NCBI GenBank assembly: GCA_029266425.1 | Contig: JAQSWY010000023.1 | Span: forward strand, 1 to 64,000 | DNA from: Xanthobacteraceae bacterium | GTDB lineage: Bacteria > Pseudomonadota > Alphaproteobacteria > Rhizobiales > Xanthobacteraceae | Length of the DNA: 64,000 nucleotides | Reading direction: 5' to 3' | Part shown: in pieces, positions 17,440 to 25,456 of the stretch | How the letters are laid out: every line of letters begins with the position of its first letter | Numbering within the stretch: position 1 is the first letter of the stretch | Notes under the pieces: generated by a model | Database searches by the model: none | What the model was told of the DNA's origin: nothing | What the model saw: only the letters and a program-made list of their open reading frames with translations | Program-made: the position numbers and the translations under genes

Positions 17440-18245
17440 TGCCGACGCTGCCCCGCGACCCCCGCCTCGATATCGCCCGCTCCACCTCCGAGGAAGCCGC
17501 TGCCCTGGCCTCGACCTATTTCGCCAACCTCGCCAAGCTCATCATCGAGGAGAAGCGCGGCGGGCAGGACGTCGTCAGTGAGGCCGACCGTGAGGTGGAA
17601 GCGCTGATCCGCCGGCGGATCATGGAGGCTTTCCCCGATGATGGTTTCCTCGGCGAGGAGACCGGCATGACGTCGGGCACCTCGGGCTATGTGTGGGTGG
17701 TCGATCCGATCGACGGCACCAGCTGCTTCCTGCATGGATTGCCGGATTGGTGCATCTCTATCGCTCTGGTGCGCGACGATGAGATCACGCTCGGCATCAT
17801 CCATCAGCCGACCACCGGCGAGGTCTTCGTCGCCATGCACGGCCACGGCGCTTTTCTCAACGGCGTCCCGATCCACGTCGATGCCGACGCCACGCTGCGC
17901 ACCGGCCTGCTTGCGCTCGGCGCCAATGGCAGGGTGCCGCCGCGCTCCATCTCCGCGTTCGTCGAACGCCTGCTGGAGGCGGGCGGCATGTTCTTCCGCA
18001 ATGGCTCCGGCGCATTGATGCTGGCTTATGTCGCCTGCGGCCGCCTCGTCGCCTATTACGAGCCGCACATCAATTCATGGGACTGCATGGCCGGCCTGTG
18101 CCTGATCCGCGAGGCCGGCGGCTGGACCAATGACTTTGCCGCTGGCGGCGACCTTCTGGCCGGCGACGAGATCATCGCCGCCGGTCCTGCCGCCCGCGAG
18201 CAGCTGCTCGCTCTCGTCGCCAGCATGGAACGCGAGAGCGCATGA
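17439..18245 (+). CDS. Inositol monophosphatase family phosphatase
   Basis: The 268-residue enzyme shows the metal-binding motifs of the IMPase superfamily: SEAD (Asp50), GEETG (Glu73-Glu74), DPIDGT (Asp89 and Asp92) and WD (214-215) near the C-terminus. It hydrolyses a phosphate monoester; family members act on inositol phosphates, histidinol phosphate, fructose bisphosphate or PAP. Placement after an importer and before a phosphodiesterase suggests it removes the phosphate left when an imported diester is cleaved. The ATG used overlaps the regulator stop; a TTG immediately upstream is an alternative. ATGA overlap with the next gene. Confidence 0.9.
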   Translation: MPTLPRDPRLDIARSTSEEAAALASTYFANLAKLIIEEKRGGQDVVSEADREVEALIRRRIMEAFPDDGFLGEETGMTSGTSGYVWVVDPIDGTSCFLHGLPDWCISIALVRDDEITLGIIHQPTTGEVFVAMHGHGAFLNGVPIHVDADATLRTGLLALGANGRVPPRSISAFVERLLEAGGMFFRNGSGALMLAYVACGRLVAYYEPHINSWDCMAGLCLIREAGGWTNDFAAGGDLLAGDEIIAAGPAAREQLLALVASMERESA

Positions 18246-19006
18246 TCAAGCTGATCCAGATCACCGACCCGCATCTGGTGGAGCCGGGCGAAACGATGCA
18301 CGGCATCGATCCGCTGGCGCGGCTGGAGGCCTGCCTGGAGCATGTGACGGCCAACCACGCCGATGCCGCTCTCGTGGTGCTCTCCGGCGACCTGACCGAC
18401 GATGGCAGCCCGGCCGCCTATGCGGCACTGCGCGAGCGGCTATCAGTGCTGGGGCTGCCCTGGCGGTTGATGGTCGGCAATCACGACAAGCGCGATGTAC
18501 TGTTCGCGGCTTTCCCGGAGGCTGCGGGCGAGCGCGGCTTCGCGCACGCTGCGCTCGATACCCGGGAAGGGCGGGTGATCCTGCTCGACACGCTGGAGCC
18601 GCACCGGGTCAGTGGGCGGCTTTGCGAGGCTCGGCTCGCCTGGCTGGAGCGGGAGCTGGAGGCGGCGCGCGGCCGGCCGGTGTTCCTCTTCATGCACCAC
18701 CCGCCGTTCCGGGTGCACCTGCCGGCGCTCGATCGTGTGCGGCTGATGGATGCCGGTCCTTTCCTCGAGGTACTGCGCCGGCACGGCAGCGTGCGCCACA
18801 TCTTCGCCGGCCATGTGCATCGGCCGATCTCCGGCACATGGCACGGTATCGGCTTCAGCACCCTGTTCGGCACCGGTCACCAGTCCGAGGCGATCTTCCA
18901 CGAGAACCGCTTCGCCACCAGCTTCGAGGCGCCGGCCTATGGCGTCATCTTCATCGACGACGCCTCGGTGGTGGTGCATGCGGTTGGGTTTCTCCCGCCT
19001 GCCTAG
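18242..19006 (+). CDS. Metallophosphodiesterase (CpdA/GpdQ-like)
   Basis: The 254-residue protein is a calcineurin-like phosphoesterase with all metal ligands visible: DPH (Asp9, His11), GDLTDD (Asp50), GNHD (Asn80, His81), MHHPPF (His152) and GHVH (His191, His193). This pattern is that of class III cyclic-nucleotide phosphodiesterases and glycerophosphodiesterase GpdQ. Last gene of the operon; with the phosphatase before it, a pathway diester to monoester to free alcohol is plausible. Its 3' end overlaps the convergent dehydrogenase gene by four bases. Confidence 0.9.
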   Translation: MIKLIQITDPHLVEPGETMHGIDPLARLEACLEHVTANHADAALVVLSGDLTDDGSPAAYAALRERLSVLGLPWRLMVGNHDKRDVLFAAFPEAAGERGFAHAALDTREGRVILLDTLEPHRVSGRLCEARLAWLERELEAARGRPVFLFMHHPPFRVHLPALDRVRLMDAGPFLEVLRRHGSVRHIFAGHVHRPISGTWHGIGFSTLFGTGHQSEAIFHENRFATSFEAPAYGVIFIDDASVVVHAVGFLPPA

Positions 19007-20277
19007 AGCCGGAACGCCGCCGCGCGGCGATGGCCTTCCAGCCCTTCGCTCGCGCTCTGGCGCACCGCGGGTGGGGCCACGGTCGCGACGCCGCGCTCAT
19101 CCAGCCACTGGTGCGTGCAGATCTTGACAAAGGAGCCGACCCACAGCCCGCCGGTGTAGCGCGCCGCGCCCATGGTCGGCAGCGTGTGGTTGGTGCCGCA
19201 GCATTTGTCGGAATAGACCACGCTCGCCAGCGTGCCGATGAAGAGCGACCCGTAATTGCGCAGCTTGGCGGCCGTGGCGTGCGCGTCGCGCGTGTGCACC
19301 TGCAGGTGCTCGGCGGCGATGTGGTCGGAATAGGCGATCATCGCCTCCTCGTCGTCGCACACCGCGATCTCGCCGAACTGCGCCCACGCCGCGCCGGCGA
19401 CCGGCGCCGTCGAGAGGGTCGCCAACTGGCGATCGACTTCGGCGAGCGTTGCCTCGGCGAGCGCGCTGCTGGTGGTGATGAGCCCGACCCTCGTGCGCAC
19501 GTCGTGCTCGGCCTGGGCGAGGAGGTCGGTGGTGATCATCTCCGCATCGCCGGTCTCGTCGGCGACGATGAAGATCTCGCTCGGGCCGGCGAGCTGGTCG
19601 ATGCCCACCGGGCCGAACACCTGGCGTTTGGCCTCGTTGACATAGGCATTGCCGGGGCCGACCACCTTGTCGACCGCCGGGATGGTTTCGGTGCCGAACG
19701 CCATGGCTGCGATGGCCTGCGCGCCGCCGACGCGGAAGATGCGGTCCGCGCCTGAGAGATGGCATCCTGCGATCATCGCCGGATGCGCGCCCGGTGGCAG
19801 GCAGGCGATCACCTCGTCGCATCCGGCGACCTTGGCCGGCACCAGCGTCATAACCGGCGCCGAGAGCAGCGGATAGCGCCCGCCCGGCACATAGGCGCCG
19901 ACGCGCTGGATCGGGATGACGCGGTGGCCGAGATGCAAGCCGGGCAGAGCCTCGAACTCCAGCGGCAGGATGGTCTTGAGCTGCGCCTCGGCAAAGGCTC
20001 GCACCCGCTCGATGGCGAACTCTGTATCAGCGCGGGTCTGCGGGTCGAGCGCCGCTAGCGCTGCGGCACGCTCGGCCTCCGTGACCTCAATGGACGCGAT
20101 CTCGGCCTTGTCGAACAGCTGCGAATAGCGCCGCACCGCGGCGTCGCCCTCCGCCCGGACCGCGTCGAGCACCTCCTTGACCGTCGCAGCGATCTTCGAC
20201 GTGTCGCTGCCATCGTCCGGGCGCGGCGCCTTGAGGTGCTTGATCCTGTCGTGGAAGGCGGGGGCGATGTCCGGCAT
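19003..20277 (-). CDS. hisD: Histidinol dehydrogenase family protein (HpsN-like)
   Basis: The 424-residue NAD-dependent enzyme keeps the HisD catalytic set: zinc ligands Gln255, His258, Asp357 and His416, and catalytic Glu323-His324. However its C-terminal segment, NHTLPT then YTGGLWVGSFVKICT, is that of the sulfopropanediol 3-dehydrogenase (HpsN) branch rather than biosynthetic HisD, and there are no other his genes around. It probably oxidises a primary alcohol of an imported compound to the acid. It diverges from an XRE-cupin regulator and is likely co-regulated with the Pot-type importer beyond it. The symbol reflects family only. Confidence 0.85.
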   Translation of the reverse strand: MPDIAPAFHDRIKHLKAPRPDDGSDTSKIAATVKEVLDAVRAEGDAAVRRYSQLFDKAEIASIEVTEAERAAALAALDPQTRADTEFAIERVRAFAEAQLKTILPLEFEALPGLHLGHRVIPIQRVGAYVPGGRYPLLSAPVMTLVPAKVAGCDEVIACLPPGAHPAMIAGCHLSGADRIFRVGGAQAIAAMAFGTETIPAVDKVVGPGNAYVNEAKRQVFGPVGIDQLAGPSEIFIVADETGDAEMITTDLLAQAEHDVRTRVGLITTSSALAEATLAEVDRQLATLSTAPVAGAAWAQFGEIAVCDDEEAMIAYSDHIAAEHLQVHTRDAHATAAKLRNYGSLFIGTLASVVYSDKCCGTNHTLPTMGAARYTGGLWVGSFVKICTHQWLDERGVATVAPPAVRQSASEGLEGHRRAAAFRL

Positions 20278-20346
20278 GGGCGTTCTCTCGTGAGGGTGCG
20301 CGATGGTGCGGCCGGCATCGGGTGGCGACAATTGGCTCGGACAGGC

Positions 20347-20366
20347 GTGTCCATTATATTCACCGA
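20347..20366. promoter_or_regulatory. 20-bp conserved motif, copy 1 (candidate operator)
   Basis: GTGTCCATTATATTCACCGA lies between the divergent dehydrogenase and regulator genes. It matches the site at 20972-20991 at 18 of 20 positions. Position and conservation suggest binding by the XRE-cupin regulator encoded 27 bases downstream; a shared promoter -10 element is the alternative. Confidence 0.65.
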
Positions 20367-20392
20367 CTGATACACATGTGCCGGAGGCGCGA

Positions 20393-20941
20393 ATGCCCAA
20401 TCTGGGTCCCGGAATCCGCGAGCTGCGCCGCCGCCGCGGGCTCGGCATACGCCGGCTGGCGCTGCGCTCCGGGGTCTCGCATTCCTCGATCTCACTGATC
20501 GAGCGGGACCGCATCAGTCCTTCCATCGACACGCTGGCCGCCATATTGGAGGCGCTCGGAACGACGCTGGTCGGCTTCTTCTCCGAGTTGCAGCAGATGT
20601 CCTCCTACTCGCCTTTCTATGAGGCGGCCGAACTGCCCGAGGTGGGCAGTGGCGACGCGATCTCCTATCGCGTCATCGGAATCAATCATCCGAACCGGCA
20701 AATACTTGTGCTACACGAGACCTATGCCGTCGGTGCCGATACCGGGGAAGCTTTCTCCCATACCGCGCAGGAGGCCGGCATGATCATCCGCGGCGCGGTC
20801 GAGGTCACGGTGGAGAACCAGTCGAAGGTGCTGGGCGTCGGCGACGCCTATTATTTCGACAGCCGCTTGCCGCACCGCTTCCGTAATGTCGCCGACGGTC
20901 CGAGCGAGATCGTCAGCGCGATCAATCCTCCGACTTACTAA
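20393..20941 (+). CDS. XRE-family regulator with C-terminal cupin (PuuR-like)
   Basis: The 182-residue protein has an N-terminal helix-turn-helix (GIRRLALRSGVSHSSISLIE at about 20-39) and a C-terminal cupin barrel (SHTAQEAGMIIRGAVEVTVE and YYFDSRLPHRFRN). This architecture regulates catabolic genes for polyamines and other nitrogenous compounds, the cupin sensing a ligand. The ATG at 20393 has GGAGGCG upstream. It sits between the dehydrogenase (divergent) and the Pot-type importer (same strand), the likely targets, through the two copies of a 20-bp motif. Confidence 0.9.
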   Translation: MPNLGPGIRELRRRRGLGIRRLALRSGVSHSSISLIERDRISPSIDTLAAILEALGTTLVGFFSELQQMSSYSPFYEAAELPEVGSGDAISYRVIGINHPNRQILVLHETYAVGADTGEAFSHTAQEAGMIIRGAVEVTVENQSKVLGVGDAYYFDSRLPHRFRNVADGPSEIVSAINPPTY

Positions 20942-20971
20942 GTCACGGACTACCAAGACTCGCAGTGATTT

Positions 20972-20991
20972 GTGTCTATAATATTCACCGA
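20972..20991. promoter_or_regulatory. 20-bp conserved motif, copy 2 (candidate operator)
   Basis: GTGTCTATAATATTCACCGA precedes the solute-binding-protein gene by about 90 bases and includes a perfect TATAAT. Its near-identity with the site at 20347-20366 suggests one regulator controls both promoters. Confidence 0.65.
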
Positions 20992-21082
20992 GGGGGCTGC
21001 GGACACCCCACGCATTCTGTCACGGCCACCGGGAGCGTGCTTTGCTGCCCGGATAAAGGCAACAAACAGGGGAACTTCCATC

Positions 21083-22135
21083 ATGGTGAAGTCTGCTTTC
21101 CTGCGGATCGGCGGCGCCGGCCTTGTCCTAGGACTGATGGCGGCGGGAAGCGTGGCCTCGGCCCGCGATCTCACAGTCGTTTCCTGGGGCGGAAACTACC
21201 AGGACGCCCAGAAGAAGATCTATTTCGAGCCCTTCGCGAAGAAGACCGGCAAGCCGCTGCTCGACGAGAGCTGGGACGGCGGCATCGGCGTCATCGCTGC
21301 CAAGGTGAAGGCCGGCGTGCCGAACTGGGACGCCGTGCAGGTCGAGAGCGAGGAGCTCGAGCTCGGCTGCGCCGACGGCTTCTATGAGAAGATCGACTGG
21401 CAGAAGCTCGGCGGCAAGGACAAGTTCATGCCCGCCGCGGTCAGCGATTGCGGCGTTGGCGCCATCGTCTGGTCGACCATGCTCAGCTATGACGCCAACC
21501 GCCTGAAGACCCCGCCGACCTCCTGGGCGGACTTCTGGGACGTCGCGAAATTCCCCGGTAAGCGCGGCCTGCGCCGCGGGCCGAAATACACCCTGGAATT
21601 CGCGCTGATGGCCGACGGGGTGAAGCCGGAGGAGGTCTACAAGGTGCTCGGCACGCCGGAAGGCGTCGACCGCGCCTTCAAGAAGCTCGACGAGCTGAAG
21701 CCGAACATCGTGTGGTGGGAGGCCGGCGCGCAGCCGCTGCAACTGCTCGCATCCGGCGAAGTGGCGATGTCGACCGCCTATAATGGCCGCCTCACCGGCA
21801 TCAATAGGGCCGAGGGCAAGAACTTCCAGGGCGTCTGGCCCGGCAGCATCTATGCCATCGACAGCTGGGTGATCCTGAAGGACAGCCCGAACAAGGGGCC
21901 GGCGATGGACTTCATCGCCTTCGCCAGCGATCCGGCCAACCAGTCGAAGCTGCCCGAGTACATCGCCTATGGCCTGCCCAACAAGCAGGCTGCCGCGATG
22001 GTGCCGCCCAACCTCGCCAAGGACCTGCCCACCGCCGAGGCGAATTTGAAGGGCGCCATCGCACTCGACGGCGCCTTCTGGGTCGACAACATCGAAGAGA
22101 TGACCAAGCGCTTCAACGCCTGGCTGGCGAAGTAA
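21083..22135 (+). CDS. ABC solute-binding protein, PotD-like
   Basis: The 350-residue protein has a signal peptide (hydrophobic about 10-25, ending SVASA) and begins its mature chain RDLTVVSWGGNYQDAQKKIY, the standard opening of PotD/SBP_bac_8 proteins that bind polyamines and related compounds. It captures solute for the ATPase and two permeases encoded 22396-25449. Two cysteines in the middle may form a disulfide. A strong intrinsic terminator and repeats follow, so it is probably made in excess of the membrane parts. The ATG at 21083 gives a normal signal sequence. Confidence 0.92.
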   Translation: MVKSAFLRIGGAGLVLGLMAAGSVASARDLTVVSWGGNYQDAQKKIYFEPFAKKTGKPLLDESWDGGIGVIAAKVKAGVPNWDAVQVESEELELGCADGFYEKIDWQKLGGKDKFMPAAVSDCGVGAIVWSTMLSYDANRLKTPPTSWADFWDVAKFPGKRGLRRGPKYTLEFALMADGVKPEEVYKVLGTPEGVDRAFKKLDELKPNIVWWEAGAQPLQLLASGEVAMSTAYNGRLTGINRAEGKNFQGVWPGSIYAIDSWVILKDSPNKGPAMDFIAFASDPANQSKLPEYIAYGLPNKQAAAMVPPNLAKDLPTAEANLKGAIALDGAFWVDNIEEMTKRFNAWLAK

Positions 22136-22154
22136 GCTTCGGTCCGCAATTCGA

Positions 22155-22191
22155 CAGCGCGGCATGGAATGGTGCCGCGCTGTTTTCTTTT
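22155..22191 (+). terminator. Intrinsic terminator after the PotD-like gene
   Basis: A perfect 10-bp stem (CAGCGCGGCA / TGCCGCGCTG) with an 8-base loop is followed by TTTTCTTTT. It lies 20 bases past the binding-protein stop and inside the transporter operon, so it likely attenuates rather than ends expression of the permease genes. Confidence 0.9.
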
Positions 22192-22207
22192 GCCGCCATC
22201 GGCTTGA

Positions 22208-22310
22208 GCATCCTTCGAGGCTCGCTGCGCTCGCACCTCAGGATAAGGTGGCTCTTATAAGCGACCTCATCCTGAGATGCTCGGCAAAGCCGGGCCTCGA
22301 AGGATGCTCA
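22208..22310. repeat. Palindromic intergenic repeat, family A (copy 2, pair)
   Basis: Same modules as at 14587: GCATCCTTCGAGG then GCACCTCAGGAT, followed by CCTCATCCTGAGATGCTCGG and CTCGAAGGATGCTC. It separates the PotD-like gene from the ATPase gene, again between the binding protein and the rest of an importer. Confidence 0.85.
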
Positions 22311-22395
22311 AACCGATCGCCCCTCATCACGCACGCTTTGACCCGCCGTCCCAGCCGGCTAGGCTTGCGTGAGCCCATGAGTCCGGAGTCCGCGG

Positions 22396-23460
22396 TTGGC
22401 GCCCTTCATCCATTTCGACAAGGTCACGAAAGCCTTCGGCCCGTTGCGCGTCGTCGATAATCTCGACCTGCGGGTCGAGAAGGGCGAGTTCCTCAGCCTG
22501 CTTGGGCCCTCCGGCTCGGGCAAGACGACCATGCTGATGATGCTGGCCGGCTTCGAGGATCCGACGGAGGGTGCGATCTGGCTCGACGGCGTGCGCATCG
22601 AAAGCCTGCCCTCGCACCGCCGCAACATGGGCGTTGTGTTCCAGAGCTACGCGCTGTTCCCGCACATGACGGTGGCGGAGAACGTCGCCTTTCCGCTCGC
22701 CATGCGCGGCATCGGCAAGGCGGAAGCACATGAGCGCGTCGCCCGGGCGCTGGACATGGTGCGGCTCGGCCATCTCAAGGACCGCCGGCCCTCCCAGCTC
22801 TCCGGCGGGCAGCAGCAGCGCGTCGCCCTGACCCGTGCGCTCGTCTTCGAACCCAGCGTCGTCCTGATGGACGAGCCGCTCGGTGCGCTCGACAAGCAAC
22901 TGCGCGAGCACATGCAGCTCGAACTGCGCGACCTGCACAGGAAGCTCGGCCTGACGGTGATCTTCGTCACCCACGACCAGTCCGAAGCGCTAACCATGTC
23001 GGACCGCATCGCCGTGTTCAATGCCGGCAAGATCGAGCAACTCGACACGCCGGAAGGCATCTATGATCGCCCGAAGACGCGCTTCGTTGCCGAGTTCATC
23101 GGCGAGACCAATCTGTTCGAAGGGGTAGTGCAGCGGGTCGAGGGTGATGTCGCCGAGGTCGCTCTGAAGGGCGGCCTGAACGTGAGGGCCACGGTCACGG
23201 CGCCGGTTGCGGCAGGCGCCTCCATCCTCGCCTCGGTCCGGCCGGAGCGCATGCATCTGCGCACGGAGGCAGGCAGCGCGAACGTCATTCCCGTCACCAT
23301 CGCCGACAATGTCTATCAGGGCGACCATCTGCGCTCGCATCTGAGCGCCGACGGCATCACTCTCGTCGCCAAGGTCGAGCGGCGGGTTCCGGTCGGCCCA
23401 GTCGGCAGTTCGGCTTTCGCCTGCTTCGAGCCGGCCGAATGCACGCTGATCGTGCCATGA
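22396..23460 (+). CDS. ABC transporter ATP-binding protein, PotA-like
   Basis: The 354-residue ATPase has Walker A GPSGSGKT at 37-44, signature LSGGQ at 135-139, Walker B ending DE at 159-160, and a C-terminal TOBE domain. The reading frame opens with TTG, with GGAG seven bases upstream; no in-frame ATG fits the family N-terminus, so TTG is taken as start. It energises the Pot-type importer whose binding protein is encoded at 21083 and whose permeases follow with an ATGA overlap. Confidence 0.92.
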   Translation: MAPFIHFDKVTKAFGPLRVVDNLDLRVEKGEFLSLLGPSGSGKTTMLMMLAGFEDPTEGAIWLDGVRIESLPSHRRNMGVVFQSYALFPHMTVAENVAFPLAMRGIGKAEAHERVARALDMVRLGHLKDRRPSQLSGGQQQRVALTRALVFEPSVVLMDEPLGALDKQLREHMQLELRDLHRKLGLTVIFVTHDQSEALTMSDRIAVFNAGKIEQLDTPEGIYDRPKTRFVAEFIGETNLFEGVVQRVEGDVAEVALKGGLNVRATVTAPVAAGASILASVRPERMHLRTEAGSANVIPVTIADNVYQGDHLRSHLSADGITLVAKVERRVPVGPVGSSAFACFEPAECTLIVP

Positions 23461-24635
23461 GCGGGGGACGCGCACGCTCGCGCATCGGCGCGCTGCTGCT
23501 GGTGGCGCCACTGTTCGCCTTCCTGGCGGTGTTCTTCATCTGGCCGCTGGTGATGATGACGCTGGTCTCGGTCACCGATGGCACGGTGCGCGCCGTGCTG
23601 CCCGATACCGCTGAGGCCATCATCCAGTGGGACGGTGCCGGGCTGCCGCCGAAGGCGGTGCAGGACGCGCTGGTCGCGGACCTGCGCCGGCCGACCGAGC
23701 AGATGGCGTTCGGCGATGCGGTGCGCCGGCTGAACAGCGAGGCCTCCGGTTTCCGCACGCTGCTGAGCCGCACCGCGACTGCCGTGCGCGATGCGCCGGC
23801 CGGCCAGCCGATCGATCTTAGCGCCGTCGACAAACGCTGGGGCGACGCGACCTTCTGGCAGGCAATGCAGCGCGCCATGCCGCGCTACACCGACCGCAAC
23901 CTGCTCGCCGCGGTGGATCTCAAGCGCGATACCGACGGCAGCATCGTCGCCGACACCTCGGCGAACCGCACCATCATGGTGCGCACCTTCATCATTGCCG
24001 GACTGGTGACGCTGCTCTGCGCGCTGATCGGCCTGCCCTATGCGATGATCGCGGCCGCCGCCTCGGGCTGGGTCCGCAACCTGCTGCTGCTCGCCGTGCT
24101 GCTGCCGCTCTGGACCTCGCTGCTGGTGCGCACCGCGGCCTGGGTGATCCTGCTGCAGAATGAGGGGCTGATAAACGACTTCCTGATCGGGGTCGGCATC
24201 GTCAGCCAGCCCTTGCAGCTCATCTTCAACCGCACCGGCGTCGTCATCGCCATGACCCACGTGCTGCTGCCCTTCATGGTGCTGCCGATCTACAGCGTGC
24301 TGCTCGGCATTCCGCGCAACCTGATGCCGGCGGCCGCCTCGCTCGGCGCCACGCGGCTGCGCGCGTTCCGCCATGTGCTGCTGCCTTTGGTGCTGCCCGG
24401 GCTGCTCTCGGGCGCGTTGCTCGTCTTCATGGTGGCGCTCGGCTACTACATCACGCCGGCGCTGGTCGGCGGCGCGGAAGACCAGATGATCTCCTCGGTC
24501 ATCGCCTTCTTCGCCACCGGCACCGCGAATTGGGGCATGGCCGGCGCGCTCGGGCTGATCCTCCTGGTGACGACGACCGCGCTCTATCTGGTCTATGGCC
24601 GGCTTTCGCGCGCCCCGCAGATGGTGGGGACCTGA
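23457..24635 (+). CDS. ABC permease, PotB-like, with large periplasmic loop
   Basis: The 392-residue permease is about 100 residues longer than usual. After the first helix (about 10-35) a hydrophilic stretch of roughly 130 residues (about 40-172) precedes helix 2, then the normal core with an EAA-type loop (PAAASLGATRLRAFRHVLLP) follows. The extra loop should face the periplasm and may contact the binding protein. The start overlaps the ATPase stop. It pairs with the PotC-like permease encoded one base later. Confidence 0.92.
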   Translation: MSGGRARSRIGALLLVAPLFAFLAVFFIWPLVMMTLVSVTDGTVRAVLPDTAEAIIQWDGAGLPPKAVQDALVADLRRPTEQMAFGDAVRRLNSEASGFRTLLSRTATAVRDAPAGQPIDLSAVDKRWGDATFWQAMQRAMPRYTDRNLLAAVDLKRDTDGSIVADTSANRTIMVRTFIIAGLVTLLCALIGLPYAMIAAAASGWVRNLLLLAVLLPLWTSLLVRTAAWVILLQNEGLINDFLIGVGIVSQPLQLIFNRTGVVIAMTHVLLPFMVLPIYSVLLGIPRNLMPAAASLGATRLRAFRHVLLPLVLPGLLSGALLVFMVALGYYITPALVGGAEDQMISSVIAFFATGTANWGMAGALGLILLVTTTALYLVYGRLSRAPQMVGT

Positions 24636-24636
24636 G

Positions 24637-25449
24637 ATGGCGGCACGTTCCCCGGGGCTGCGGGCGGCCCAGATCCTGTTCGGCGCCGCGGTGGTGTTCT
24701 TCCTGGTGGCGCCGATCGTCGCCATCCTGCCGCTCGCCTTCAATTCGAGCGTGTTCCTCAACTACCCGATCGAGAGCTTCTCCTCGCGCTGGTTCGTCGA
24801 ATTGCAGACCAGCGAGACCTGGCGGCGCTCGATCGTGAACAGCCTGATCATCGGCTCCGGCGCCACAGTGCTGTCGACGGTGATCGGCACGCTTGCCTCG
24901 CTTGGGCTGCGCAATGCCCGATTGCCCTTCGCCGATCTGCTGCGGGTGGTGTTCCTGCTGCCGATGGTGGTGCCGGCCGTGGTGCTCGGCGTCGGCATGC
25001 AGATCCTCTATACCCGGATGGGGCTGGCGAGTTCGTATCTCGGCGTCATCGTCGCCCACGCGGTGCTGTGCGTGCCGTTCGTGGTCGTCAGCGTCACCGC
25101 CTCGCTGGGCGGCATCGACACCTCGGTCGAGCGGGCGGCGTCGAGTCTCGGCGCCAATCCGGCGACCGTCTTCCGCCGCATCACCTTGCCGCTCGCCATG
25201 CCCGGCGTGATCTCGGGGGCGGTGTTCGCCTTCGCCACGTCGCTCGACGAGGTGGTGATCACGCTGTTCGTCGCGGGGCCCAACCAGCGCACCCTGGCGC
25301 GGCAGATGTTCGCCAGCATCCGCGAGAACATCAGCCCGGCGGTCGCCGCCGCGGCCTTCCTGCTGATCCTCGGCACGCTCTGCCTGGCCGCGCTGGCCGG
25401 CCTGCTGCGCCAGCGCCAGAACCGCCTCGTCGCCACGCAGGTAGAATAG
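24637..25449 (+). CDS. ABC permease, PotC-like
   Basis: The 270-residue protein has about six helices and an EAA loop (VERAASSLGANPATVFRRIT) at about 163-182. It completes the Pot-type importer. The gene begins one base after the preceding stop. It converges with the MFS transporter gene, whose stop is only eight bases away. Confidence 0.93.
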   Translation: MAARSPGLRAAQILFGAAVVFFLVAPIVAILPLAFNSSVFLNYPIESFSSRWFVELQTSETWRRSIVNSLIIGSGATVLSTVIGTLASLGLRNARLPFADLLRVVFLLPMVVPAVVLGVGMQILYTRMGLASSYLGVIVAHAVLCVPFVVVSVTASLGGIDTSVERAASSLGANPATVFRRITLPLAMPGVISGAVFAFATSLDEVVITLFVAGPNQRTLARQMFASIRENISPAVAAAAFLLILGTLCLAALAGLLRQRQNRLVATQVE

Positions 25450-25456
25450 GCGGCGG

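Noticed and set aside
20331..20360. Sigma-70 promoter reading of the first 20-bp motif
   Set aside because: The nearest TTGGCT lies only 14 bases from the -10-like CATTAT, too short for a good promoter.
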